From: an uncultured Rhodospirillales bacterium
GTDB lineage: Bacteria > Pseudomonadota > Alphaproteobacteria > Rhodospirillales > Defluviicoccaceae
DNA: 13,287 bases
Direction of reading: 5' to 3'
NCBI GenBank assembly: GCA_937127205.1
Contig: CAKZLS010000077.1
Span: 1-13,287 of the forward strand
Positions 1 to 7,737 of the stretch are shown piece after piece. Numbering within the stretch: the stretch's first letter is position 1; the number at the start of each line of letters is the position of its first letter. Position numbers and translations under genes: made by a program. The notes beneath the pieces were generated by a model. The model was not told the origin of the DNA and made no database searches. It was given only the letters and a program-made list of their open reading frames with translations.

Positions 1-1353
1 GAAGGCGGTTGGGGGAACGACAAGCTCTATGGTGGCGTAGGCAACGACAAGCTTTACGGAAACCAGAACCATGACGAACTCCGTGGTGACCAGGGCCATG
101 ACGAGCTCCATGGTGGTTTCGGAAACGACAAGCTTTATGGTGGCTTAGGCAACGACAAGCTCTACGGAGACAAAGGCCATGACGAGCTCCATGGTGGTTT
201 CGGGAACGACAAGCTCTATGGTGGCCTAGGCAACGACAAGCTCTACGGAGACCACGGCCATGACGAGCTCCATGGCGGTTGGGGGAACGACCATCTGTGG
301 GGTGGCTTCGGCAACGACAAGCTCTACGGAGACCGCGGCCATGACCGGCTCGAAGGCGGTTGGGGGAACGACAAGCTCTATGGTGGCCTAGGCAACGATA
401 AGCTTTACGGAAACCAGAACCATGACGAACTCCACGGCGGTTGGGGGAACGACCATCTGTGGGGTGGCTTCGGCAACGACAAGCTCTACGGAGACCGCGG
501 CCATGACCGGCTCGAAGGCGGTTGGGGGAACGACAAGCTCTATGGTGGCTTCGGCAACGACAAGCTCTACGGAAACCAGAACCATGACCAACTCTATGGA
601 AACCAGGGCCATGACGAGCTCCATGGCGGTTTCGGGAACGACAAGCTCGACGGTGGCGTAGGCAACGACAAGCTCTATGGAGACCAAGGCCATGACCGAC
701 TCTTTGGCGGTCTAGGGGCGGATTACCTTAACGGCGGGCCCGGCTTTGACATCTTCGACTATAACTCAGTTGCCGAATCGCCTGCCGGTTTTGGCCGCGA
801 TTTCATCGACAAGTTCGAAGGAGCCCGATTCCACTTTGGTGACAAAATCGATCTTTCGGACATCGATGCCAATCCGTTCATGCCCGGCAATCAGGCTTTT
901 GTGTTCATCGGCACCAATCCTTTCAGCGGCGTCGGTCAGGTGCGCGTCCAAAACGATTTCTTCAGCCCCGGCGACACTGTGGTCCAGGCGAACACGGTAC
1001 CCGGTCCCGCTCCCGATATGGCGATCCTCGTCGATGACGGCTTCGTACAGCCCTGGCAGTGGAACGCGGACGACTTCATCCTCTGCGCCGGCGTCCTTCC
1101 GGCATCAACGCAATGGGCGGGGCTTCGGCCCCGCCCCTCTTCTTTGACACCTCCGCCCCCTCGGGAGTTTTATCGTCAGAATCAGACGTCCAGGTTGACC
1201 ACCTTGAGGGCGTTGGTTTCGATGAACTCGCGCCGCGTTTCCACGGTGTCGCCCATGAGGGTGGAGAACAGGTCCTCAGCGTCGTCCATGTGGCTGACCT
1301 TAACCTGCAGCAGGGTGCGGACGTTGGGATCGAGCGTGGTTTCCCACAGCTGA
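1..1353 (+). CDS. RTX calcium-binding protein, C-terminal part (5' end outside window)
   Basis: The frame is open from the first base to a TGA at 1351-1353, giving 450 residues; the start lies to the left. Residues 2-253 are 28 nonapeptides of the GGxGNDxLx type, which in this family bind calcium and fold into a beta-roll outside the cell. Residues 254-361 look like the serralysin C-terminal domain (Peptidase_M10_C): FDYNS, then GDKIDLSDIDA, then a Gly/Phe-rich stretch, ending in DFIL at residues 358-361. Such proteins are normally exported by a type I system that reads the uncleaved C-terminus. The catalytic or N-terminal domain is not visible, so protease, lipase, adhesin or other roles cannot be told apart. 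Oddly, the frame does not stop after DFIL. It continues for 89 residues through a terminator hairpin and 172 bases antisense to gyrB, so the natural end is probably near 1083 and a stop may have been lost. Confidence 0.85.
   Translation, partial: EGGWGNDKLYGGVGNDKLYGNQNHDELRGDQGHDELHGGFGNDKLYGGLGNDKLYGDKGHDELHGGFGNDKLYGGLGNDKLYGDHGHDELHGGWGNDHLWGGFGNDKLYGDRGHDRLEGGWGNDKLYGGLGNDKLYGNQNHDELHGGWGNDHLWGGFGNDKLYGDRGHDRLEGGWGNDKLYGGFGNDKLYGNQNHDQLYGNQGHDELHGGFGNDKLDGGVGNDKLYGDQGHDRLFGGLGADYLNGGPGFDIFDYNSVAESPAGFGRDFIDKFEGARFHFGDKIDLSDIDANPFMPGNQAFVFIGTNPFSGVGQVRVQNDFFSPGDTVVQANTVPGPAPDMAILVDDGFVQPWQWNADDFILCAGVLPASTQWAGLRPRPSSLTPPPPREFYRQNQTSRLTTLRALVSMNSRRVSTVSPMRVENRSSASSMWLTLTCSRVRTLGSSVVSHS
4..759 (+). 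repeat. 28-unit array of 27-bp RTX nonapeptide repeats
   Basis: Twenty-eight consecutive 27-base units, all in frame, encode nonapeptides such as GGFGNDKLY, GGLGNDKLY and GDRGHDRLE. The units follow a higher-order pattern of two Asn-Asp units followed by one His-Asp unit, which makes 81-base blocks. Two four-unit blocks break the register, with a pair of His-Asp units at units 3-4 and 22-23. The last two units (GGLGADYLN, GGPGFDIFD) are degenerate, as is usual before the C-terminal domain. The array is already in register at the window edge and must extend further left. Confidence 0.95.
274..597 (+). repeat. 162-bp near-identical tandem duplication within the RTX array
   Basis: Six nonapeptide units at 274-435 are followed directly by another copy at 436-597. 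The first 114 bases of each copy (274-387 and 436-549) are identical by eye, including third codon positions. The rest differs at only a few bases, for example CTA against TTC in unit 5. A smaller 81-base tandem pair lies at 112-192 and 193-273. This fits recent unequal exchange or slippage that changes array length by whole multiples of 27 bases. Confidence 0.9.
1115..1144. terminator. Shared hairpin terminator between the convergent RTX gene and gyrB
   Basis: A perfect 9-bp stem, GGGCGGGGC pairing with GCCCCGCCC, is closed by a TTCG tetraloop at 1124-1127. On the + strand it is followed by the pyrimidine tract CTCTTCTTT, which fits an intrinsic terminator for the RTX gene. On the - strand it lies 46 bases past the gyrB stop and is followed by a weaker T-containing stretch (ATTGCGTT). 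It may therefore serve both genes, more strongly the + strand. Confidence 0.8.
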
Positions 1354-3656
1354 TCGGGGTTCATCTCGCCGAGGCCCTTGTAACGCTGGATGCCGATGCC
1401 CTTGCGGGCCACCTCCATGACCTGGTCCATCAGCGATATGGGACCGGTGATGCGGTGCTCCTTTCCCTTTATGGTCAGCATGCCGTGCTTTTCGTACCTC
1501 TGCTGCAGCTTGTCGGCGTTCTTGTTGAGGCGCCGCGCCTCGGCGCTTTCGATCAAGGCGCCGTCGATAACGTAGCGCTCGGTAACGCCGCGCAGCGTGC
1601 GGGTGAACTCCAGGCCACCGTCCGGCAGCGGCGCGCCATGCCAACCCTTGCTCTCCGGCGGCTCGATGGCGTCCAGGCGCTTGGCGATATAGGCGGCGGC
1701 GGCCTCCGCGCGTTCGCGATCGGACAATATCTCGGGATCCAGCGCGGCGGAAATGGAGGCCTGCTCCAGCATGGACATGGGCACGTGCTTGGCGAGCCGG
1801 CCGATGCGGACCTTAACCTCGCGCGCCTCCTCCACCAGGGCACGCAGATCGGCGCCGGCGATCTGCTCGCCATTGCCGGTGACGAAAACCGTGCCCTCGT
1901 CCATGGCCGAGCTGAACAAATAGTCCTCCAGGGCCGGATCATCCTTGAGATAAACCTCGGACTGGCCGCGTTTCGCCCGGTAGAGCGGCGGCTGGGCAAT
2001 ATAAAGGTACCCGCGCTCGATCAATTCGCCCATCTGGCGGAAGAAGAAGGTGAGCAGCAGGGTGCGGATGTGGCTGCCGTCCACGTCGGCGTCGGTCATG
2101 ATGATGATCTTGTGGTAGCGGCACTTCTCCACGTCGAAGTCCTCGCGGCCGATGCCGGTGCCGAGCGCCGCGATCAGGGTGCCGATTTCCTGCGAGCCCA
2201 GCATCTTGTCGAACCGGGCGCGCTCCACATTGAGGATCTTTCCCCGAAGCGGCAGGATCGCCTGGTTGGAGCGGTTGCGGGCCTGCTTGGCGGAGCCGCC
2301 GGCGGAGTCGCCCTCCACCAGGAACAGTTCGCTGTTGGCCGGGTCGCGCTCCTGGCAATCGGCGAGCTTGCCGGGCAGAGAGGTGATATCCAGCGCGCCC
2401 TTGCGCCGGGTCAGCTCGCGCGCCTTGCGGGCGGCCTCGCGGGCGGCGGCGGCCTCGACGATCTTGCCGATCACCTTCTTGGCCTCGCCGGGGTGCTCCT
2501 CGAACCACTGCTGCAGCTGGTCGCCGACGATGTTCTCCACCACCGGGCGAACCTCCGAGGACACCAGCTTGTCCTTGGTCTGCGACGAAAACTTGGGGTC
2601 GGGCACCTTCACCGAGAGCACGCAGGTCAACCCTTCGCGGGCATCATCGCCGGTGATGGAGACCTTCTCCTTCTTGGCGATGCCGGCAGCCGCGGCGTAG
2701 GCGTTGATGGTCCGGGTCAGCGCACCACGGAAACCGGCCAAGTGGGTGCCACCGTCCTTCTGCGGGATGTTGTTGGTGAAGCACAGCATGGTCTCGTGGT
2801 AGCTGTCGTTCCACTGCATCGCCAACTCCACCACCAGGCCGTCGCGTTCGCCCTGCACACTGATGGGCTCGCCGAGGAATACAGACTTCGACCGGTCGAG
2901 ATAGGCGGCGAAGGCCTTCAGCCCGCCCTCGTAGTGCAGGTCTACAACCACCGGATCCACCGGACGGGCATCGGTGAGCCGCAGCCGGACGCCGGAGTTC
3001 AGGAACGCCAGTTCGCGCAACCTGTGCTCGAGGGTGGCGAAATCGAACTCGGTCATGGTGAAGGTGGCGGTGGACGGCAGGAAGGTGATGTCGGTGCCGG
3101 TCTTGGGTTCGCCCTTGTCGGTCAGGGGCGCGTCGCCCACCACCGCCAGCGGGACCTCGGCCTCGCCGTCCTTGAACCGGATCAGGTGCTCCTTGCCGTC
3201 GCGCCAGATGCGCAGCGTCATGATGTCCGAGAGCGCGTTGACCACGGAAATGCCAACACCGTGCAGACCGCCGGAGACCTTGTAGGAGTTCTGGTCGAAT
3301 TTGCCGCCGGCGTGCAGCTGGGTCATGATCACTTCCGCCGCCGAAACCCCCTCTTCATGGTGGATGTCCACCGGGATGCCGCGGCCGTTGTCGGTGACGG
3401 TGACCGAGCCGTCGCCATTGAGCGTCACCGTAACGAAATCGCAGTACCCGCCGAGCGCCTCGTCGATGGCGTTGTCCACAGCCTCATAGACCATATGATG
3501 AAGACCGGTGCCGTCATCGGTGTCGCCGATATACATACCGGGCCGCTTGCGCACCGCTTCGAGGCCGCGCAGCACCTTGATGGATCCAGCGTCGTAGATC
3601 TCCGGATCGAGTTCGGGATCGGTTTCAGGCGTGCCTGGGGCTGTCGGATCAGTCAT
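1182..3656 (-). CDS. gyrB: DNA gyrase subunit B
   Basis: This is the ATPase subunit of gyrase. With GyrA (not in the window) it introduces negative supercoils and removes positive ones ahead of replication forks. The 824 residues match the usual full length (about 800). Visible motifs in order are the GHKL ATP-binding EAVDNAIDE (58-66), DNGRGIP (89-95) and GGLHGVG (129-135), the transducer loop QTKDKL (359-364), the Toprim EGDSAGG (448-454) with catalytic-type Glu448, PLRGKILN (469-476) and metal-binding DADVDGSH (522-529). The family-typical QRYKGLGEMNP follows near residue 757, and the protein ends in NLDV. The ATG is preceded by an AGGGG ribosome site about 8 bases upstream. It lies 59 bases after recF with no evident promoter in the gap, so it is probably the last gene of the dnaA-dnaN-recF-gyrB run. 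No key residue is missing. Confidence 0.98.
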   Translation of the reverse strand: MTDPTAPGTPETDPELDPEIYDAGSIKVLRGLEAVRKRPGMYIGDTDDGTGLHHMVYEAVDNAIDEALGGYCDFVTVTLNGDGSVTVTDNGRGIPVDIHHEEGVSAAEVIMTQLHAGGKFDQNSYKVSGGLHGVGISVVNALSDIMTLRIWRDGKEHLIRFKDGEAEVPLAVVGDAPLTDKGEPKTGTDITFLPSTATFTMTEFDFATLEHRLRELAFLNSGVRLRLTDARPVDPVVVDLHYEGGLKAFAAYLDRSKSVFLGEPISVQGERDGLVVELAMQWNDSYHETMLCFTNNIPQKDGGTHLAGFRGALTRTINAYAAAAGIAKKEKVSITGDDAREGLTCVLSVKVPDPKFSSQTKDKLVSSEVRPVVENIVGDQLQQWFEEHPGEAKKVIGKIVEAAAAREAARKARELTRRKGALDITSLPGKLADCQERDPANSELFLVEGDSAGGSAKQARNRSNQAILPLRGKILNVERARFDKMLGSQEIGTLIAALGTGIGREDFDVEKCRYHKIIIMTDADVDGSHIRTLLLTFFFRQMGELIERGYLYIAQPPLYRAKRGQSEVYLKDDPALEDYLFSSAMDEGTVFVTGNGEQIAGADLRALVEEAREVKVRIGRLAKHVPMSMLEQASISAALDPEILSDRERAEAAAAYIAKRLDAIEPPESKGWHGAPLPDGGLEFTRTLRGVTERYVIDGALIESAEARRLNKNADKLQQRYEKHGMLTIKGKEHRITGPISLMDQVMEVARKGIGIQRYKGLGEMNPDQLWETTLDPNVRTLLQVKVSHMDDAEDLFSTLMGDTVETRREFIETNALKVVNLDV

Positions 3657-3715
3657 CGATTTCGCCCCTGGAAGCGCTGGCCTTGCTCGCTGCGTTGATC
3701 ATCCATGTCATCGTC

Positions 3716-5008
3716 TCATCCCTTCCATGGGGAAGCCGTTGCCGCCGCGCTCTCGACGGCGAAAAATTGAGCGCGCCCCCGGAGGGGCTCGAATACGGCG
3801 CGGTCGGTTCCAGCATACCAGGCTTGCACATCCAACGCCGCCACGGCATCGAACAGAGCCGACCGGTGACGGGCGTCGAGGTGGGCGGCCACTTCATCCA
3901 GCAGAACGATCGGGGTCATCCCCCGATCTTCCGACTGAACCCGGGCGCTGGCCAGAACGATCGCCACCAGCAGCGCCTTCTGCTCACCGGTCGAACATTG
4001 GGCCGCCGGCCGGCCTGTAGCGGCATGCCCTACCGCCAGGTCGCCCTTATGCGGTCCGATGGCCGCGCCGCCGGTGTCGGCGTCCCTGGCCCGCGACGCC
4101 TCCAGCGCGGCGCGCAGCTTGTCCTCCACGGACAGTGCCGGATCCTGATCCAGCCAATCTTCCACGTGCCCCGCAGAGTCGAGAGTTGCGGCCGGAAAAG
4201 GGCCGGCGCCGCGCGCGCTCGCCCGGGTCAGCCGCGCCGTGGCGTCGCGCCGGGCCGCCGCCACCGCCACGCCCTTGGTGGCCATGCTGTCCTCCAGCGC
4301 CGACAGCCAGACGGGATCGGCCTGGCCTTGACGCAATAGCCGGGAGCGTTGTTGCATGGCGCGCTCATAAGCCGCGACGCGGCCGGCATGGGCCGGGTCG
4401 AGACCGAACACCAGCCGGTCGAGAAACCGCCGCCGCGATGCGGCGCCGTCCAGGAAAAGCCGGTCCATCTCCGGTGTCAGCCATGCCACGCCGAGGACCT
4501 CGGCCAGAGCCGCCTGGCTCTTTCCCGGCCGCCCGTCAATGCGCACCTGACGCCGCTCCCGCGCCGCCGGGGCGCCTGCGAGGGGGCTCGCGGCTTCGCA
4601 GCCGGTGCCCACGTCGACCTCGTCGTTGGGTCCGCTCAGACGCGCCGCCACCGCCCAGCCAGAGGACGCCGATCCGTCGGGTCGCCACCTTGGCAGTTCG
4701 TCCAGCCGCGCCCGGCGCAGCCCCCGCCCCGGCGCCAGCATGGACAACGCTTCGAGAATGCTGGTCTTGCCGGCGCCGTTGGAACCGGTGAGCACCACCG
4801 GAGCCGGGCCCGTTTCCAGCCGCTCGAATTCATAGCAGCGGAAATCGGTGAGGGTGAGACGGGCCACGGACAGCCGCCGCCCAAAGGGGCGATAACGATC
4901 GGACACGGAATCGCCGGATCCAGGTTCGGAAGACATGCGTTCGGAATGCATTTGGTGCGAACGGTGAAGCGTATCCGGCCCCCATAAGTCTTGCAGCGGC
5001 CGCTCCAT
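3716..5008 (-). CDS. recF: DNA replication and repair protein RecF
   Basis: RecF is an SMC/ABC-like ATPase that works with RecO and RecR to load RecA at single-strand gaps and to protect stalled forks. Numbered from the first ATG, it shows LTLTDFRCYE (51-60), Walker A GSNGAGKT (75-82), the family stretch TPEMDRLFLDG followed by SRRRFLDR (178-198), GPHKGDL (318-324), the ABC signature STGEQKALL (339-347) and Walker B VLLDEVAAHLD (368-378). The first ATG directly follows the dnaN stop (TGA-ATG), which suggests translational coupling. However, the conserved protein begins only near residue 48, so the 430-residue form carries a long N-terminal tail. ATGs at 4951 and 4936, or a GTG near 4867, would give a more usual length. 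None has a clear ribosome site, so the start is uncertain although the identity is firm. Confidence 0.95.
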   Translation of the reverse strand: MERPLQDLWGPDTLHRSHQMHSERMSSEPGSGDSVSDRYRPFGRRLSVARLTLTDFRCYEFERLETGPAPVVLTGSNGAGKTSILEALSMLAPGRGLRRARLDELPRWRPDGSASSGWAVAARLSGPNDEVDVGTGCEAASPLAGAPAARERRQVRIDGRPGKSQAALAEVLGVAWLTPEMDRLFLDGAASRRRFLDRLVFGLDPAHAGRVAAYERAMQQRSRLLRQGQADPVWLSALEDSMATKGVAVAAARRDATARLTRASARGAGPFPAATLDSAGHVEDWLDQDPALSVEDKLRAALEASRARDADTGGAAIGPHKGDLAVGHAATGRPAAQCSTGEQKALLVAIVLASARVQSEDRGMTPIVLLDEVAAHLDARHRSALFDAVAALDVQAWYAGTDRAVFEPLRGRAQFFAVESAAATASPWKG

Positions 5009-6127
5009 TCACACGCGCATCGGCATCAGCACGTAGATGGCGCTGGCATCGCCCATTTCCTGCAAAATGGTGGGCGATTTCTCGTCCGCCAAGGAGAATC
5101 GGGCGCTTTCACCCTCGATCTGCTGGGTGATATCGAGGAGATAGCGTGAATTAAATCCGATCTCCAGCTCGTCGCCTTCGTAGTGGACCTCCAGCTCCTC
5201 GGCCGCATTGCCGTGCTCCGGACTGCTCGCCGACAGCACCAGCACACCGTTCGCCAACGACAGCTTGACCGCCTTCGACCGCTCGCTGGAGATGGCCGAC
5301 ACCCGGTCGACGGCCTCGGCGAACAGCTTGCAGTCCACGTCGAGCTGATTGTTGTTGCCGGCCGGGATCACCCGTTCGTAGTCCGGGAACGTCCCGTCGA
5401 TCAGCTTGGAGGTCAGCACCGCCTGATTGATGGTGAATTGGATCTTGCTCTCCGAAAGTGCGATGCTCACGTCGTCCGTGCTTTCGTCGATCAGCTTGCG
5501 GACCTCGGCGACGGTCTTGCGCGGGACGATCACCCCGGGCATCCCGGTCGCGCCGTCCGGCAGCGGCACCTCGACACTGGCCAGCCGATGACCGTCGGTG
5601 GCGACGGCACGGAGCAGCTTAACGCCATCGTCCTCGACCGCGTGCAGGTAGATGCCGTTGAGATAATATCGGGTCTCTTCCGTGGAAATGGCGAATCGCG
5701 TCCGGTCGACCAGACTGCGCAGATCCCGCGCGGCGAGATGGAAGGTGAAGGGTAAGTCCTCGCTGCCCATGACCGGGAAGTCATCGATCGGCAGGCAGGA
5801 CAGCGTAAACCGGGACCGACCGCAACGCAGCGTCAGGCGATCGCCGCCGCCGGTGGCGTCGAACTCCACCTGTCCGCCCTCGGGCAGCTTGCGGACGATC
5901 TCATATAGAGTGTGGGCCGGCACTGTCGTCACCCCGGGGCTCGCCACTTCGGCGCCAACGCTCTCGGCAACGGCCAAGTCCATGTCGGTGGCGTTCAGGC
6001 TCAAGGCCTCGTCCGCGGCCTCCATCTTGACGTTGGAGAGAATGGGAATGGTGTTGCGCCGCTCAACGACACTCTGAACATGTCCGAGAGACTTGAGCAA
6101 GGCACTGCGTTCAATGGTCAGTTTCAT
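5009..6127 (-). CDS. dnaN: DNA polymerase III beta subunit (sliding clamp)
   Basis: The beta clamp forms a ring around DNA and tethers polymerase III and other DNA enzymes. The 372 residues are standard length and start with MKLTIERSALLKSLGHVQSV. Family landmarks are NTIPILSNV (25-33), ATDGHRLA (176-183), FPDYERVIP (247-255), FNSRYLLD (325-332) and the C-terminal YVLMPMRV that lines the peptide-binding pocket. The ribosome site upstream of the ATG is weak. The gene lies 206 bases after dnaA, in a gap that holds a good promoter and a hairpin (see 6261-6289 and 6224-6249). dnaN can therefore probably be expressed apart from dnaA. recF starts immediately after its stop. Confidence 0.98.
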   Translation of the reverse strand: MKLTIERSALLKSLGHVQSVVERRNTIPILSNVKMEAADEALSLNATDMDLAVAESVGAEVASPGVTTVPAHTLYEIVRKLPEGGQVEFDATGGGDRLTLRCGRSRFTLSCLPIDDFPVMGSEDLPFTFHLAARDLRSLVDRTRFAISTEETRYYLNGIYLHAVEDDGVKLLRAVATDGHRLASVEVPLPDGATGMPGVIVPRKTVAEVRKLIDESTDDVSIALSESKIQFTINQAVLTSKLIDGTFPDYERVIPAGNNNQLDVDCKLFAEAVDRVSAISSERSKAVKLSLANGVLVLSASSPEHGNAAEELEVHYEGDELEIGFNSRYLLDITQQIEGESARFSLADEKSPTILQEMGDASAIYVLMPMRV

Positions 6128-6223
6128 AACGTTCTTGCGATCCGCGGTCTGATCCGTCTTTCCGGTGTATGCCGTCTATGAGGGCTGGCGCGACGGATAA
6201 CCTGCAATAAACTCCGGCGCGTC

Positions 6224-6249
6224 GACAAAGAAGGCGAGGAAACCCCGCC
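6224..6249 (-). terminator. Terminator- or attenuator-like hairpin in the dnaA-dnaN gap
   Basis: Read on the - strand, GGCGGGG (6249-6243), a TTT loop and CCTCGCC (6239-6233) form a 7-bp stem with one G-T pair. It is followed by TTCTTTGTC (6232-6224). This has the shape of an intrinsic terminator for dnaA. It lies only about 12 bases downstream of the -10 box at 6261-6266, so transcripts from that promoter must also pass it. It could act as an attenuator or as a stabilising 5' hairpin. The T tract is short and interrupted, so termination may be partial. Confidence 0.55.
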
Positions 6250-6260
6250 GAGACTCACCC

Positions 6261-6289
6261 ATTATAGCAGAGGCCTTTGAAAGTCGCAG
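6261..6289 (-). promoter_or_regulatory. Probable dnaN promoter
   Basis: On the - strand there is a consensus -10 box TATAAT (6266-6261) with the extended element TGC directly before it (6269-6267). Seventeen bases upstream lies a weak -35, CTGCGA (6289-6284). A perfect extended -10 can compensate for a poor -35. The predicted start is near 6254, which gives a leader of about 127 bases before the dnaN ATG. A GANTC site (6252-6256), the target of the alphaproteobacterial CcrM methylase, overlaps the predicted start. Whether it matters cannot be told from sequence alone. Confidence 0.65.
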
Positions 6290-6333
6290 CGAATTCGTCA
6301 TGGTGGAGGGGAAAGCGGCGGTCGCCGAGGCGC

Positions 6334-7737
6334 TCAGCCTTCCAGCATCCGCCGAAGCAACTCTACATCCTCGGCGAAGGCGGGATCGATCTCGCGCAAT
6401 TCGTCGATTTTCCTGACCGCGTGCATCACCGTGGTGTGGTCCCGGCCGCCGAATTTGCGGCCGATTTCCGGCAGGGAGCGCGATGTCAACTGCTTGGCCA
6501 GATACATCGCCACTTGGCGGGGACGCGCCACCGACCGGGCGCGCCGGGCCGAATGCATGTCGGCGACCCGGACGTTGAAGTGCGACGCCACCTGTTTTTG
6601 GATATCGTCGATGGTGACCCGGCGGTCGTTGGCGCGAATCAAATCGTGCAGGACTTCCTGCGAGGTCTCCAAAGTGATGTCCCGGCCTACCAACTGGGCG
6701 TGGGCGACCACCCGATTGAGCGCGCCTTCCAACTCGCGAACGTTGGAGGAAATCTTGTGGGCGAGAAACTCCATGACCTTGCGCGGAATGTCCGTCTCGA
6801 GGCGTTCCGCCTTGGCCTGCAGGATGCCAAGCCGCAACTCGTAGGTGGTCGCGTGAATATCGGCAACCAGGCCGCAGTTGAGCCGCGATTTCAGGCGTTC
6901 CTGGATCCCATCCAGGTCACTGGGGGATTTATCGGCCGACAGCACGATCTGGCGCCCCTGATCCACCAGGGTGTTGAAGGTGTGGAAGAACTCCTCCTGG
7001 GTGGACTCCTTTCCACTGATGAATTGTACGTCGTCGATCAGCAACACATCCGCCGAGCGGAACTGCTCCTTGAAGTCGACGGTGTTCTGCTCGCGCAGCG
7101 CCCGGATAAACCGGTACATGAACTTCTCCGCCGACAGGTAAATCACCGTGCGGCGCGGCTCGCGTTCGCGAATGTGCCAAGCGATGGCATGCATGAGATG
7201 GGTCTTACCAAGCCCCACGCCGCCGTAGAGGAACAGGGGATTGAACGGAACACGCTTGGCTTCCGCCACCCTTCGGGCGGCCGCATAGGCAAATTCATTG
7301 GGCTTGCCGACGACAAACTGATCGAAGGTGAAACGAGGATCGAGCGGAGCGCCGATATCGTTGACATCGAACCCGCGCTGCGGAGGAACATCCTGCATGC
7401 CGATGTAGGGCCTTTCCTGCGCCGCGCAAGGCCTGCGAAACAGCGGGACCGGTTCGGCCGGCGCGCGCTGCGGCTGTATAACAACGTCTACCCCCCGAAC
7501 CGCGGGGTTTTCGCCCCCCCACAGAGTCCTCAGGCGATCCACATAGTGAGCAACCACCCAGTCGCGCATGAAACGCGTTGGAACGGACATGGTGATCGTG
7601 CCGCCACTCTCGCCCTCGAGCGTGATGGGCTTCAGCCAACTCCGATAAGCCGCCTCACCGACTTCGGCCCGCAAAAGACCGCAAACGCGTTGCCATTGCA
7701 CGTCAATGGAAGGAACCAGCTCACCCTTCGTCACCAT
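6334..7737 (-). CDS. dnaA: Chromosomal replication initiator protein DnaA
   Basis: DnaA binds DnaA boxes, oligomerises with ATP and opens the origin. The 467 residues are typical. Domain I (about 1-90) includes YRSWLKPITL. A short linker reaches residue 130. The AAA+ domain starts at LDPRFTFDQFVVGKPNEFAY and carries Walker A GGVGLGKT (172-179), Walker B VLLIDDV (231-237) and the arginine-finger region RLKSRL (281-286). DNA-binding domain IV contains the signature GGRDHTTVMHA (430-440). The ATG at 7737 is preceded by a purine-rich ribosome site containing GAGGAG, 11 bases from the start. The gene is preceded by almost 800 bases without coding sequence. No key motif is missing. Confidence 0.98.
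   Translation of the reverse strand: MVTKGELVPSIDVQWQRVCGLLRAEVGEAAYRSWLKPITLEGESGGTITMSVPTRFMRDWVVAHYVDRLRTLWGGENPAVRGVDVVIQPQRAPAEPVPLFRRPCAAQERPYIGMQDVPPQRGFDVNDIGAPLDPRFTFDQFVVGKPNEFAYAAARRVAEAKRVPFNPLFLYGGVGLGKTHLMHAIAWHIREREPRRTVIYLSAEKFMYRFIRALREQNTVDFKEQFRSADVLLIDDVQFISGKESTQEEFFHTFNTLVDQGRQIVLSADKSPSDLDGIQERLKSRLNCGLVADIHATTYELRLGILQAKAERLETDIPRKVMEFLAHKISSNVRELEGALNRVVAHAQLVGRDITLETSQEVLHDLIRANDRRVTIDDIQKQVASHFNVRVADMHSARRARSVARPRQVAMYLAKQLTSRSLPEIGRKFGGRDHTTVMHAVRKIDELREIDPAFAEDVELLRRMLEG

Noticed and set aside
388..693. Repetitive - strand frame rich in valine and threonine across the RTX array
   Set aside because: It is the complement of the 27-base repeats. The + strand frame has the canonical GGxGxDxLx units and continues into a proper C-terminal domain.
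1..759. Regularly spaced repeats considered as a CRISPR or satellite array
   Set aside because: The repeats are contiguous, in frame and encode RTX nonapeptides. There are no unique spacers between conserved repeats.
1059..3698. An 879-codon open frame on the + strand across gyrB
   Set aside because: It is antisense to a fully supported gyrB with all family motifs. Its composition is the expected by-product of GC-rich codon use on the other strand, and it has no recognisable domain.
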